Position numbers and translations under genes: made by a program. 64,000 nucleotides of DNA, from assembly GCF_907163265.1 (NCBI RefSeq), contig NZ_CAJQUM010000001.1:868001-932000 (forward strand), written 5' to 3'. The stretch comes from Georgfuchsia toluolica. Its GTDB lineage: Bacteria > Pseudomonadota > Gammaproteobacteria > Burkholderiales > Rhodocyclaceae. This document shows, in pieces, positions 52,440 through 61,021 of this stretch. Positions within the stretch are counted from its first letter, which is position 1. Each line of letters opens with the position of its first letter. Under the pieces are notes generated by a model that saw nothing but the letters and a program-made list of their open reading frames with translations, was not told where the DNA came from and made no database searches.

Positions 52440-53753
52440 TCAACCATTCAATTCTTCAAGCCGAAGTCGCGTGACGCTGCATTTCACCGCCGGCAATGCC
52501 TCGATTTTCGCAATTGCGACATCCGCCTGTTTTTCGATGCAGACGTGGGTCAAAATGATGATGTCGGTCTCGCCTTCACCTTCGGCCGGTTCGCGCTGCA
52601 GCAGCGCGTCGATCGAAATAGCCTGGTCGGCAAGAATGCGCGTGACATCGGCAAGCACCCCCGGCTTGTCCTCGACGCGCAAGCGCAGGTAATATGCCGT
52701 TTCGATCTCCTCGCGCGGCAGCACCGGAACGCTCGACAACTGATCGGGCTGGAAGGCGAGATGCGGCACACGGTTGCCCGGATCAGCGGTATGCATGCGA
52801 GTGACATCAACGAGGTCAGCGATCACCGCGCTGGCGGTCGGCTCGGCCCCGGCGCCCTTGCCGTAATACAGTGTCGACCCAACCGCGTCGCCCTGCACCA
52901 GTACCGCATTCATGGCGCCCTCGACATTGGCGATCAGGCGTTTGGCCGGGATCAGGGTGGGATGTACGCGCAGTTCGATGCCGTTATCCCGGCGCCGGGT
53001 GATGCCGAGCAGCTTTATGCGGTAGCCCAACTGTTCCGCATAGCGGATATCCACTGCTTCCAGCTTGCTGATGCCTTCGATGTGGGCCTTGTCGAACTGC
53101 ATCGGGATGCCGAAGGCCAGGGCCGAGAGAATTGTGATTTTGTGCGCGGCATCGATGCCCTCGATGTCGAAGGTGGGGTCGGCCTCGGCGTAACCCAGGC
53201 GCTGTGCTTCCTTGAGCACCTCGGCAAAGGGCAGGCCCTTGTCGCGCATTTCGGAGAGGATGAAGTTCGTGGTGCCGTTGATGATGCCGGCAATCCACTG
53301 GATGCGGTTCGCGCCAAGCCCTTCGCGCACCGCCTTGATGATCGGAATGCCGCCCGCGACGGCGGCTTCGAAGGCCACCATGACGCCCTTCTTCTGCGCA
53401 GCAGCGAAGATTTCAGTGCCATGCTTGGCCAGCAGTGCCTTGTTGGCGGTGACCACATGCTTGCCGTTTTCAATCGCCTTCAGCACCAATTCCTTTGCGA
53501 TGCCATCGCCGCCGATCAATTCGACCACGATGTCGATTTTGGGATCGGTGACCACCGAAAACGCATCATCGGTAATGCGCACCGAATCGCCGACAACTTT
53601 TTTCGCCAGCGCCAGATTCTTGTCGGCGACCACGGAAATGTGAATCGCACGGCCGGCACGGCGGGTAATTTCGGTTTCGTTGCGCCTGAGAACGGTAAAG
53701 GTGCCGCCGCCGACGGTGCCGATGCCGAGGAGGCCGACGTTAATGGGTTTCAT
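52440..53753 (-). CDS. hom: Homoserine dehydrogenase
   Basis: A 437-residue enzyme reducing aspartate semialdehyde to homoserine for threonine and methionine. It has an N-terminal Rossmann domain (G-L-L-G-I-G-T-V-G-G-G-T, 8-19), the catalytic domain with G-I-I-N-G-T-T-N-F-I-L (about 170-180) and a C-terminal ACT domain (about 350-430) for feedback control, the usual betaproteobacterial form. It follows alaA by 3 bases. The threonine synthase gene that often comes next is not present; the TRAP genes are there instead. Confidence 0.96.
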   Translation of the reverse strand: MKPINVGLLGIGTVGGGTFTVLRRNETEITRRAGRAIHISVVADKNLALAKKVVGDSVRITDDAFSVVTDPKIDIVVELIGGDGIAKELVLKAIENGKHVVTANKALLAKHGTEIFAAAQKKGVMVAFEAAVAGGIPIIKAVREGLGANRIQWIAGIINGTTNFILSEMRDKGLPFAEVLKEAQRLGYAEADPTFDIEGIDAAHKITILSALAFGIPMQFDKAHIEGISKLEAVDIRYAEQLGYRIKLLGITRRRDNGIELRVHPTLIPAKRLIANVEGAMNAVLVQGDAVGSTLYYGKGAGAEPTASAVIADLVDVTRMHTADPGNRVPHLAFQPDQLSSVPVLPREEIETAYYLRLRVEDKPGVLADVTRILADQAISIDALLQREPAEGEGETDIIILTHVCIEKQADVAIAKIEALPAVKCSVTRLRLEELNG

Positions 53754-53756
53754 ATT

Positions 53757-54983
53757 TCATTTGCCATGCAGCTTGCGATAGTTATCGAGAAATCTGGCGA
53801 TGCGGCCGATTGCTTCCTTCAAGTCGTCTTCATGCGGCAGAAATACGAGCCGGAAGTGATCCTGCATCGGCCAGTTGAAACCGCTGCCCTGCACTACCAA
53901 GACGCGCTCCTGCTCCAGCAGTTGCAGAATGAACTGTTCGTCATCGTCGATCGGATAAAGCTTGGGATCAAGGCGCGGAAACAGATACATCGCCGCTTTC
54001 GGCTTGACGCAGCTGACCCCGGGAATTTCCCTGATCAGTTTCCACGCCAGGTCGCGCTGGCGCGTCAGTCTGCCATTGGGCGCGACCAGGTCGTTGATGC
54101 TCTGGTAGCCGCCGAGAGCGGTCTGGATGGCATACTGCCCCGGCACGTTGGAACATAGCCGCATCGAGGCCAGCATGTTGAGGCCTTCGATGTAATCCTG
54201 TGCATGCCGCTTCTCGCCCGAGACCACCATCCAGCCAGCGCGGAAGCCGCAGGAGCGATAGTTTTTCGAGAGACCGTTGAAAGTGATGAACAGGACATCG
54301 TCGGCCAGCGAGGCGATGGAAACGTGCTTCGCGCCGTCGTAGAGCACCTTGTCGTAGATCTCGTCGGCAAACACGATGAGGTCGTTTTTACGGGCAATAT
54401 CGACAATATCGCGCAGCAGCTCGACCGGATACAGCGCACCGGTGGGATTGTTCGGGTTGATGACGACGATGGCCCGCGTCGCAGGCGTGATCTTGGCGCG
54501 GATGTCGGTCAGATCCGGCAGCCAGCCAGATTGCTCGTCGCAATGGTAGTGTATTGCAGTGCCGCCGCCCAGTGTGGCTGCCGCCGTCCACAACGGATAG
54601 TCCGGCGCCGGCACCAGCACTTCGTCGCCGGCATTCAACAGGGCCTGCATCGACATCACGATCATTTCCGAAGCGCCGTTGCCGAGGAAGATGTCATCGA
54701 CGCTGACGCCAATGATTTTCTTCTCCTGCGTGTAGTGCATGATCGCCTTGCGTGCGGAAAACACCCCTTTGGAATCGGAATAGCCGGACGATTCGGGCAG
54801 GTTGCGGATCATGTCCTGCACGATCTCCTCCGGCGCCTCGAAACCGAAAGGGGCCAGATTGCCGATGTTCAGCTTGATGATGCGATGACCCTCCTCCTCC
54901 ATCTGCCGGGCCAGTGCCAACACCGGTCCACGAATGTCATAACAGACGTTATCGAGCTTGGAGGATTTCTTTACCGGTTGCAT
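53757..54983 (-). CDS. alaA: Alanine-synthesising aminotransferase AlaA
   Basis: A 408-residue class I PLP aminotransferase very similar to E. coli AlaA over the parts I can recall: S-S-K-L-D-N-V-C-Y-D-I-R-G-P near the start, P-A-P-D-Y-P-L-W-T-A-A, I-N-P-N-N-P-T-G and F-N-G-L-S-K-N-Y-R with PLP lysine K240. It makes alanine from pyruvate and glutamate. The open frame extends 10 codons further to 55013; I chose the ATG where homology starts. It heads an alaA-hom operon and is divergent from the arn cluster. Confidence 0.94.
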   Translation of the reverse strand: MQPVKKSSKLDNVCYDIRGPVLALARQMEEEGHRIIKLNIGNLAPFGFEAPEEIVQDMIRNLPESSGYSDSKGVFSARKAIMHYTQEKKIIGVSVDDIFLGNGASEMIVMSMQALLNAGDEVLVPAPDYPLWTAAATLGGGTAIHYHCDEQSGWLPDLTDIRAKITPATRAIVVINPNNPTGALYPVELLRDIVDIARKNDLIVFADEIYDKVLYDGAKHVSIASLADDVLFITFNGLSKNYRSCGFRAGWMVVSGEKRHAQDYIEGLNMLASMRLCSNVPGQYAIQTALGGYQSINDLVAPNGRLTRQRDLAWKLIREIPGVSCVKPKAAMYLFPRLDPKLYPIDDDEQFILQLLEQERVLVVQGSGFNWPMQDHFRLVFLPHEDDLKEAIGRIARFLDNYRKLHGK

Positions 54984-55134
54984 AAATTTCCCGATCCTGG
55001 CGCATTCGCGCAATGACTAAAACTGCTGCAATTGTGCCAGTTATGGCGGTTTAGGGCGGTACGATGCAAAGGTATAATTCTACCCAAGCTCTCCACCGCG
55101 CCGCAATCAAGCGATTGTGGCGCCAATCCATACG

Positions 55135-55278
55135 AACGCGCATTGTCGCCAGCGCCACCCCTGAGGATGAAAATGCGCAAAGTCCAATTGAACGCCCCCC
55201 ATCCCCGCCCCGGGGCGGGGCTACCCATCGGCTCGCTACGCTCGATATCACAATGAGCACTATTTCTGCTTTTCCACG
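55135..55278 (+). repeat. Dispersed intergenic repeat, copy D (short)
   Basis: About 144 bases ending a few bases before the first gene of the arn cluster. It keeps the left end (AACGCGCATTGTCGCCAGCG), CCAATTGAACGCCCCCCA, the CCCCGGGGCGGGGC block, CGGCTCGCTACGCTCGATAT and the terminal TTTTCCACG. The central part with the GCAAAGC hairpin is deleted, cleanly and in frame with the open frame of the longer copies. Confidence 0.82.
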
Positions 55279-55281
55279 TTG

Positions 55282-55650
55282 ATGAAACTTCACGCCGAAC
55301 GTCCGCAGGGACAATACGCGATTACCGCCTATGGCCCCGGCTTCGCCACTATCAACCAGCAAACCTATCGCAGCAGCCTGATCGTCGGCCACGACCGGCT
55401 GCTGCCGGATTGGCCAGTCGCCAAACTCGAAGACCTGTTGAGCGAACATCTGCTTGGACTCGATCAGGGCTGTGACGTGGTGCTGCTCGGCACCGGAGCG
55501 CGGCAGCGTTTTCCGCAACCGTCGATTCTGCGTTTCCTGTTCGAAAAGGGCATCGGGGTCGAAGTCATGGACACCGCGGCAGCCTGCCGCACCTACAACA
55601 TTCTGCTGACCGAAGGGCGCGCCGCGGTGGCAGCCCTGATCATCGAATGA
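55282..55650 (+). CDS. Mth938/DUF498-like domain protein
   Basis: A 122-residue protein with the Mth938-like fold pattern: I-T-A-Y-G-P-G-F, then R-S-S-L-I-V, then V-V-L-L-G-T-G-A-R-Q-R-F-P and a late G-V-E-V-M-D-T-A-A-A-C-R-T-Y-N-I-L-L. The family is related to human NDUFAF3 and bacterial proteins of unclear function. It overlaps the arnT gene by ATGA, which ties it to the arn transcript, although no role in lipid A modification is known. Repeat copy D lies just upstream. Confidence 0.82.
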   Translation: MKLHAERPQGQYAITAYGPGFATINQQTYRSSLIVGHDRLLPDWPVAKLEDLLSEHLLGLDQGCDVVLLGTGARQRFPQPSILRFLFEKGIGVEVMDTAAACRTYNILLTEGRAAVAALIIE

Positions 55651-57398
55651 GGCTGTCCAATCGCGCCATATGGCTGCTCTGGATCGCGCTGTTCGCGGTC
55701 TGGTTCGGCACTCTCGACTACCGCAAATTGATCCGGCCCGACGAAGGCCGCTACGCCGAAATCCCGCGCGAAATGGTCGCCAGCGGCGACTGGCTGACGC
55801 CGCGTCTGAACGGCTTCAAGTATTTCGAGAAGCCAACGCTGCAATACTGGGCTACGGCGACTGCTTACGAAGTATTTGGCGAAGACGAATGGACAGCGCG
55901 TCTGTGGCCGGCATTGACGGGTTTCCTCAGCGTGCTGCTCGCCGCGTGGACTGGACGTCGCCTCTGGGGCGCACAGGCTGGCAATCTTGCCGCAGCGATC
56001 CTCGCCAGTACTCTGTGCTACGTCATCATGAGCCATATTATCACGCTCGACATGGGGCTCTCCTTCTTTTTGCAAATGGCATGGACTGCCTTTCTCTTCG
56101 CCCAGCAGGGCGATGCGAAAACCTCGCGCCACTGGATGTGGCTGCTGTGGACGGCTCTGGCTTTGGCGGTACTCAGCAAGGGGCTGGTGGCGCTCGTACT
56201 TTGCGGCGCCACGCTGGTGGCCTACACCTTATTCAATCGGGACTTCTCACCCTGGAAGAGGCTGGCGCCATGCTCCGGCCTGGCGCTCTTTCTCGCGATC
56301 GCGGCGCCGTGGTTCATCGCGGTTTCAATCGCCAATCCCGAGTTCGCCCGCTTCTTTTTCATCCACGAACATTTCGAGCGCTTTTTGACGACGGCTCATC
56401 GCCGCTATCAGCCGGACTGGTATTTCCTGCAGATCTATGCGCTTGGCGCCCTGCCCTGGACCTTCCTGCTGCTGCACGCCTTGTTCAAATCATGGCGAAG
56501 GGATATAACGGTCACATTCCAGACCCAGCGCTTCCTCGCGCTGTGGGTGCTCATCACCTTTGGTTTCTTCAGTGTTTCGAGTTCCAAGCTGCCGCCTTAC
56601 ATCCTGCCGATATTCCCGGCGCTGGCGCTGCTGGGCGGCAGGCATCTGGCCGAATTGCCGCGCCGCCAGTTGTTGAGCCATCTGGCCGTGCTGGCAGTTC
56701 TCGTCATCGCCGCCATCGCTTTCCTGCCGCGCATAATGGAAAGAGCGGGTACCGAGACCACCGCCGCAATGTTGAACGGTTACCTGCATTGGCTGCTGAC
56801 GTCGAGCACACTACTGCTCGCGGCAATCTTTGCCGCCATGCTGCTGACGGTGAAACAGCATAATGCCGCCGCTCTGCTGGCTCTGGCGGTGGGTGCAACG
56901 ATCGCCGGTTTTGGCACATTGCTGGGTCACCAAAATCTGGCGCTGTCAAACTCCGCTTTCCATGTCGCGACTCAGGTCAAACCGCTGCTAACCCCCGGCG
57001 TACCGTTCTACAGCGTGAATAAATACGAACAGACCCTGCCCTTCTACATCAAGCGCACCGTAACACTCGTCAATTACCAGGGTGAACTTGCTTTTGGCAT
57101 AAAACAGGAACCGGACAAATGGGTACCGACCACGGCTGAATTCAAGCAGCGCTGGGCCAGCGATCGTGATGCCTTCGCCATCATGTCGATCGACAATTAC
57201 AATGGCCTCGCCGCCGAACAACTGCCCATGAGCGAAATCGCCCGCGACACCCGGAATGTCATCGTAAGGAAAAATAACTCCCCCCCCACCCCCCGCTCCA
57301 GGAGCGGGGGTGACGGATGTTCCGCCGCACAAAACGCGGCGTCTGCTTCAATGGCTGACTCTTTCTTGGGACAGCCCTGCGAAAGAGCAACCCAATGA
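55647..57398 (+). CDS. arnT: ArnT-like lipid A aminoarabinose transferase (GT39/GT83)
   Basis: A 583-residue polytopic glycosyltransferase with about 12 hydrophobic segments. The first periplasmic loop reads L-I-R-P-D-E-G-R-Y-A-E-I-P-R-E-M, with the catalytic Asp-Glu, and continues F-E-K-P-T-L-Q-Y-W, both close to canonical ArnT. It should move 4-amino-4-deoxy-L-arabinose from undecaprenyl phosphate to lipid A, giving resistance to cationic peptides. The last 40 or so residues (S-P-P-T-P-R-S-R-S-G-G-D and onward) are encoded by a C-rich repeat-like segment (57278-57330) and are probably not functional. The stop overlaps arnE by ATGA. Confidence 0.88.
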   Translation: MRLSNRAIWLLWIALFAVWFGTLDYRKLIRPDEGRYAEIPREMVASGDWLTPRLNGFKYFEKPTLQYWATATAYEVFGEDEWTARLWPALTGFLSVLLAAWTGRRLWGAQAGNLAAAILASTLCYVIMSHIITLDMGLSFFLQMAWTAFLFAQQGDAKTSRHWMWLLWTALALAVLSKGLVALVLCGATLVAYTLFNRDFSPWKRLAPCSGLALFLAIAAPWFIAVSIANPEFARFFFIHEHFERFLTTAHRRYQPDWYFLQIYALGALPWTFLLLHALFKSWRRDITVTFQTQRFLALWVLITFGFFSVSSSKLPPYILPIFPALALLGGRHLAELPRRQLLSHLAVLAVLVIAAIAFLPRIMERAGTETTAAMLNGYLHWLLTSSTLLLAAIFAAMLLTVKQHNAAALLALAVGATIAGFGTLLGHQNLALSNSAFHVATQVKPLLTPGVPFYSVNKYEQTLPFYIKRTVTLVNYQGELAFGIKQEPDKWVPTTAEFKQRWASDRDAFAIMSIDNYNGLAAEQLPMSEIARDTRNVIVRKNNSPPTPRSRSGGDGCSAAQNAASASMADSFLGQPCERATQ

Positions 57399-57766
57399 GC
57401 CCCATCGCCTTTGCCCTCGTCCTCACCGGCGTGCTGCTCAATGCCTGCGCGCAACTGCTGCTCAAAGCCGGCACCAACGTTGTCGGCCATTTCGAGTTCC
57501 ATCTCGACAATGTGATTCCGATCGGCATGAAGATCGCCTTCCAGCCCTACATCCTCGGCGGCATGGCCTGCTATGCCATCAGTCTGGTGGTCTGGATCAT
57601 GGCCCTGTCGCGTGTCCCGGTCAGCGTTGCCTATCCGATGCTCTCGATCGGCTATGTCGTCAATGCCGTCATCGCCTATTACTGGTTCGGCGAACCGCTG
57701 GCGATGCAGAAAATGCTCGGCATCGGCTTCATCGTGGTTGGTGTAGTTCTCGTTGCCAAATCGTAA
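57395..57766 (+). CDS. ArnE-like SMR/EamA flippase subunit
   Basis: A 123-residue protein with four membrane helices of the small multidrug resistance/EamA type: N-A-C-A-Q-L-L-L-K-A-G in helix 1 and V-P-V-S-V-A-Y-P-M-L-S in the third. In the enteric arn operon ArnE and ArnF together flip undecaprenyl-phosphate-aminoarabinose to the periplasm. Here a single subunit is present and no ArnF-like partner is seen in the window, so it may act as a homodimer. Its start overlaps arnT by ATGA. Confidence 0.82.
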   Translation: MSPIAFALVLTGVLLNACAQLLLKAGTNVVGHFEFHLDNVIPIGMKIAFQPYILGGMACYAISLVVWIMALSRVPVSVAYPMLSIGYVVNAVIAYYWFGEPLAMQKMLGIGFIVVGVVLVAKS

Positions 57767-57773
57767 AAGTACA

Positions 57774-57802
57774 GTGAGGAGTGAAGAGTGAGGAGTGAGG
57801 AG
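57774..57802 (+). repeat. Purine-rich tandem repeat at the arnB start
   Basis: GTGAGGAGTGAAGAGTGAGGAGTGAGGAG is made of three imperfect copies of a GTGAGGA-type unit. It spans both the putative ribosome site (GAGGAGTGA) and the GTG start of the arnB-like gene. Length changes by slippage would move the start and alter translation. Confidence 0.7.
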
Positions 57803-58903
57803 TTTCTGCCATTCACGCGTCCTTCGATTGATGAAGAGACTATCGCCGAAGTAGTGTCAGTGCTGCGCTCGGGCTGGATCACCAGCGGCCCCAAGGTGCA
57901 GGACTTTGAGGCCGCGCTATCGGAACATTGCGGCGGCCGCGTCGTGCGCGCCTTCAATTCGGGTACCGCAGCCCTGGAAGTGGCCCTGCGCCTGGCCGGC
58001 ATCGGCCCGGGCGACGAGGTCATCACCACGCCGCTGACCTGGGTCGCCACCGCCAATGTGGTTCTCGAAGTCGGCGCGACGCCGGTGCTGGTCGATATCG
58101 ATCCCATCACGCGCAATATCGACCTGAATCGTATAGAAGCCGCCATCACGCCCAAGACCAAAGCGATCATCCCGATTGATCTGGCCGGCCTGCCGGTCGA
58201 CCGCGACCAGCTTTATACGATTGCCATCCCGCATGATCTGCGCGTGATTGAGGACGCGGCACAATCCTTCGGTGCGTCCTGGAATGGGGTTCCCATTGGA
58301 ACAACTGGCGATTTCGTCGCCTTCAGTTTCCACGCCAACAAGAACCTCACCACTGCGGAAGGCGGCGCCCTGGTGCTTCCCTTCGATGTCGATCCGTCAC
58401 TTTGCGAGCGCTTGCGCCTGCAAGGCGTCAAGCGCTTCCCCGACGGTGGCATGGACGTCGACGTGCTGGGCGGCAAGTTCAACCTGACCGACATCGCCGC
58501 TACCATCGGCCTCGGCCAGATGAAGCATCTCGGGGAATTCACCACGCGCCGTCGCCATCTGGCGCAACGTTATTTTGCGCAACTCGATAGTTCATTGGGT
58601 CTTGGCCTGCCACTGGAGGATTTCACCAATTCCAACTGGCACATGTTCCAGGTGCTGCTGCCCAAGGCTACCGACCGCGGCCGGTTCATCGCCAGGATGA
58701 AGGAACTGGGTATCGGTGTCGGCGTACATTACCCGGCGCTGCATTTGTTCAGCCTTTACCGTCCCTTCGGCTTCAAGCAAGGCGACTTCCCGCATGCCGA
58801 AGACGTAGGTCTGAGAACCGTTACACTACCGCTTTTCCCGGCCATGCAGGATGCTGATGTCGATCGCGTCTGCGCTGCACTCATCTCGGTACTCGACCAC
58901 TAA
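57788..58903 (+). CDS. arnB: ArnB-like UDP-4-keto-pentose aminotransferase
   Basis: A 371-residue DegT/DnrJ/EryC1 family PLP enzyme. In the arn pathway it converts UDP-4-keto-pentose to UDP-4-amino-4-deoxy-L-arabinose with glutamate as amino donor. Visible features are F-N-S-G-T-A-A-L-E-V-A-L, T-P-L-T-W-V-A-T-A-N, E-D-A-A-Q-S-F-G and the PLP lysine K185 in F-S-F-H-A-N-K-N-L-T-T-A-E-G-G, close to E. coli ArnB. The likely start is GTG inside a purine-rich repeat. It is followed 3 bases later by arnC. Confidence 0.92.
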   Translation: MRSEEFLPFTRPSIDEETIAEVVSVLRSGWITSGPKVQDFEAALSEHCGGRVVRAFNSGTAALEVALRLAGIGPGDEVITTPLTWVATANVVLEVGATPVLVDIDPITRNIDLNRIEAAITPKTKAIIPIDLAGLPVDRDQLYTIAIPHDLRVIEDAAQSFGASWNGVPIGTTGDFVAFSFHANKNLTTAEGGALVLPFDVDPSLCERLRLQGVKRFPDGGMDVDVLGGKFNLTDIAATIGLGQMKHLGEFTTRRRHLAQRYFAQLDSSLGLGLPLEDFTNSNWHMFQVLLPKATDRGRFIARMKELGIGVGVHYPALHLFSLYRPFGFKQGDFPHAEDVGLRTVTLPLFPAMQDADVDRVCAALISVLDH

Positions 58904-58906
58904 GCC

Positions 58907-59872
58907 ATGGGCAACCCCGAACTCTCTGTCATCATCCCTGTTTATAATGAGGAAGCCGGGTTGCCGGCGTTGTTTGACCGGCTCTATCCAGCACTCGATG
59001 CGCTGAACACCGGGTACGAGATCATTTTCATCGACGACGGCAGCCGCGACCGTTCCGCTGCTGTGCTGCGCGGACAATTCGAGCAACGGCCTGACGTCAC
59101 GCGCGTCATCCTGCTCGCCTCGAATGCCGGCCAGCACATGGCCATCATGGCCGGCTTCGAACACTCGCGCGGCGACATTATCGTCACGCTCGATGCCGAC
59201 CTGCAGAATCCGCCCGAGGAAATCGGCAAGCTGGTGGAGAAGGTGCGCGAAGGCCACGACTGTGTCGGCTCGATCCGCCAGCAGCGCCAGGACAGCGCTT
59301 TTCGCCGCCATGCATCGAAGGCCATGAACGGTCTGCGCGAGCGCATCACACATATCAAGATGACCGACCAGGGCTGCATGCTGCGCGCCTATTCGCGCGA
59401 CATCGTCGAAGCCATCAACAGTTGCAAGGAAGTCAGCACTTTCATCCCGGCGCTGGCTTATTCCTTCGCGCAACGGCCGGCCGAAGTCGAAGTCGCGCAC
59501 GAGGAGCGCCATGCCGGCGAATCGAAGTATTCACTCTACGCGCTGATCCGCCTCAACTTCGATCTGATGACCAGCTTCTCGCTGGTGCCGCTGCAATTCT
59601 TCTCCATGCTGGGCATCAGCATTTCAATGCTTTCGGCATTATTCGTGGTGTTCCTCTTCATTCGCCGCCTGACCTACGGGCCGGAAGCGGAAGGTGTGTT
59701 TACGCTATTTGGCATTGCCTTCTTTCTCATCGGCCTGACGCTGTTTGGCGTCGGCCTGCTCGGCGAATACATCGGCCGGATTTATCAGCAGGTACGGCAT
59801 CGGCCGCGCTACAGAATTGGGGCGATTCTTGAAAAGCAAGCCACAGAGGACACAAAGGTCACAGAGATATGA
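58907..59872 (+). CDS. arnC: ArnC-like undecaprenyl-phosphate 4-formamido-arabinose transferase
   Basis: A 321-residue GT2 glycosyltransferase with V-I-I-P-V-Y-N-E-E at the start, F-I-D-D-G-S-R-D, and the metal-binding L-D-A-D-L-Q-N-P-P-E-E-I. Two membrane helices lie near 230-260 and 270-295. It transfers formylated aminoarabinose to undecaprenyl phosphate on the cytoplasmic face. The C-terminal tail (A-T-E-D-T-K-V-T-E-I) is encoded by an intergenic CACAGAGG-type repeat that has invaded the 3' end of the gene. Confidence 0.92.
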   Translation: MGNPELSVIIPVYNEEAGLPALFDRLYPALDALNTGYEIIFIDDGSRDRSAAVLRGQFEQRPDVTRVILLASNAGQHMAIMAGFEHSRGDIIVTLDADLQNPPEEIGKLVEKVREGHDCVGSIRQQRQDSAFRRHASKAMNGLRERITHIKMTDQGCMLRAYSRDIVEAINSCKEVSTFIPALAYSFAQRPAEVEVAHEERHAGESKYSLYALIRLNFDLMTSFSLVPLQFFSMLGISISMLSALFVVFLFIRRLTYGPEAEGVFTLFGIAFFLIGLTLFGVGLLGEYIGRIYQQVRHRPRYRIGAILEKQATEDTKVTEI

Positions 59873-60064
59873 ACTTTGTTTTATTGAGCTTCACGGTAAT
59901 GAATGGCAACCGCCACAAATGCCGTCTTCCCCGCGAAAGCGGGAACTCAGTGTCTCTGCGCCGAAAGATGCTGGATTCCCGCTTGCGCGGGAATGACCGG
60001 CAATGTGATGGATAGTGGTAATTCTTAATAGGTTTCCTCTGTGTTCTCTGTGATCTCTGTGGCT
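59841..60064. repeat. Nested inverted repeats between arnC and arnA-N
   Basis: The outer pair is CCACAGAGGACACAAAGGTC (59841-59869 region) against CCTCTGTGTTCTCTGTGATC (60035-60064). The inner pair is CCGTCTTCCCCGCGAAAGCG (59922-59950) against ATTCCCGCTTGCGCGGGAAT (59971-60000). Together they could fold into a large two-part hairpin. The elements resemble common REP-like intergenic repeats of betaproteobacteria. Confidence 0.75.
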
Positions 60065-60090
60065 AAACTGTTTTTGCCTTGGGGTTTTGC

Positions 60091-61014
60091 ATGACCCGAG
60101 CCGTCGTTTTCGCCTACCACAACGTCGGTGCGCGCTGCCTGCGCGTACTGCTTGCCCGCGGTGTCGACGTGGCGCTGGTCGTCACCCATGAAGACAATCC
60201 CAACGAGAACATCTGGTTCGAGTGCGTGGCCGATATCGCGCGTGAATACGGCATCCCGGTGGCGGCGCCTGACGACCCGAACACACCCGAGTTCGTGGCC
60301 TGCCTGCGCGCATTGAACGCGGATTTTTTCTTCTCCTTCTATTACCGGCTGATGCTGAAATCCGCGTTGCTGGCGCTGCCCCGGCGCGGCGGTTACAACA
60401 TGCATGGCTCGCTGTTGCCCAAGTACCGCGGCCGGGTGCCGGTCAATTGGGCCGTGCTCCATGGTGAGCACGAAACCGGCGCCACGCTGCACCGCATGGT
60501 GGAAAAACCCGATGCCGGTGGAATCGTCGCCCAGCAGGCCATCCCCATCCTGCCCGACGATACGGCGGGCGAGGTATTCAACAAAATCACCCTGGCAGCG
60601 GAGATCGCGCTATACGACATCTTGCCGCAACTGATCGCGGGTACTGCGCCGCATGTGTTGCCCGATCTCAAGGCCGGCAGTTACTTCGGCGGGCGCAAGC
60701 CCGAGGACGGACGCATCGACTGGAGCAAGTCCGCACATGAAGTGCACAACCTGATCCGCGCCGTGGCGCCGCCCTATCCTGGCGCTTTCTGCGATTTTGC
60801 CGGCCACCGTCTGCTCATCACACGTAGTCTGGGCTTGCCCGGACAGCGCGAGGAGGCCGGCAAACCGCAACTCTGCCTGAAGGAGGGCAGCCTGTTCGCA
60901 CGCTGCGGCGATGGCGGGCTTGTTAGAATCCTGTCCCTGACACTGGACGACGAAGCCATTGACCCCGGCTCGCTGCTTGACCACCTCGGGGCAAATCCGA
61001 TTCCCCTGAATTGA
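60091..61014 (+). CDS. ArnA N-terminal domain homologue: UDP-aminoarabinose formyltransferase
   Basis: A 307-residue stand-alone protein matching the formyltransferase half of E. coli ArnA: V-V-F-A-Y-H at the start, F-S-F-Y-Y-R, and the catalytic H-G-S-L-L-P-K-Y-R-G with N103/H105 and D141. It uses 10-formyl-tetrahydrofolate to formylate UDP-aminoarabinose. In enterics this domain is fused to the decarboxylase; here the two are separate genes 7 bases apart. I chose ATG 60091; an upstream TTG at 60079 adds four residues. Confidence 0.92.
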   Translation: MTRAVVFAYHNVGARCLRVLLARGVDVALVVTHEDNPNENIWFECVADIAREYGIPVAAPDDPNTPEFVACLRALNADFFFSFYYRLMLKSALLALPRRGGYNMHGSLLPKYRGRVPVNWAVLHGEHETGATLHRMVEKPDAGGIVAQQAIPILPDDTAGEVFNKITLAAEIALYDILPQLIAGTAPHVLPDLKAGSYFGGRKPEDGRIDWSKSAHEVHNLIRAVAPPYPGAFCDFAGHRLLITRSLGLPGQREEAGKPQLCLKEGSLFARCGDGGLVRILSLTLDDEAIDPGSLLDHLGANPIPLN

Positions 61015-61021
61015 TCTGACC

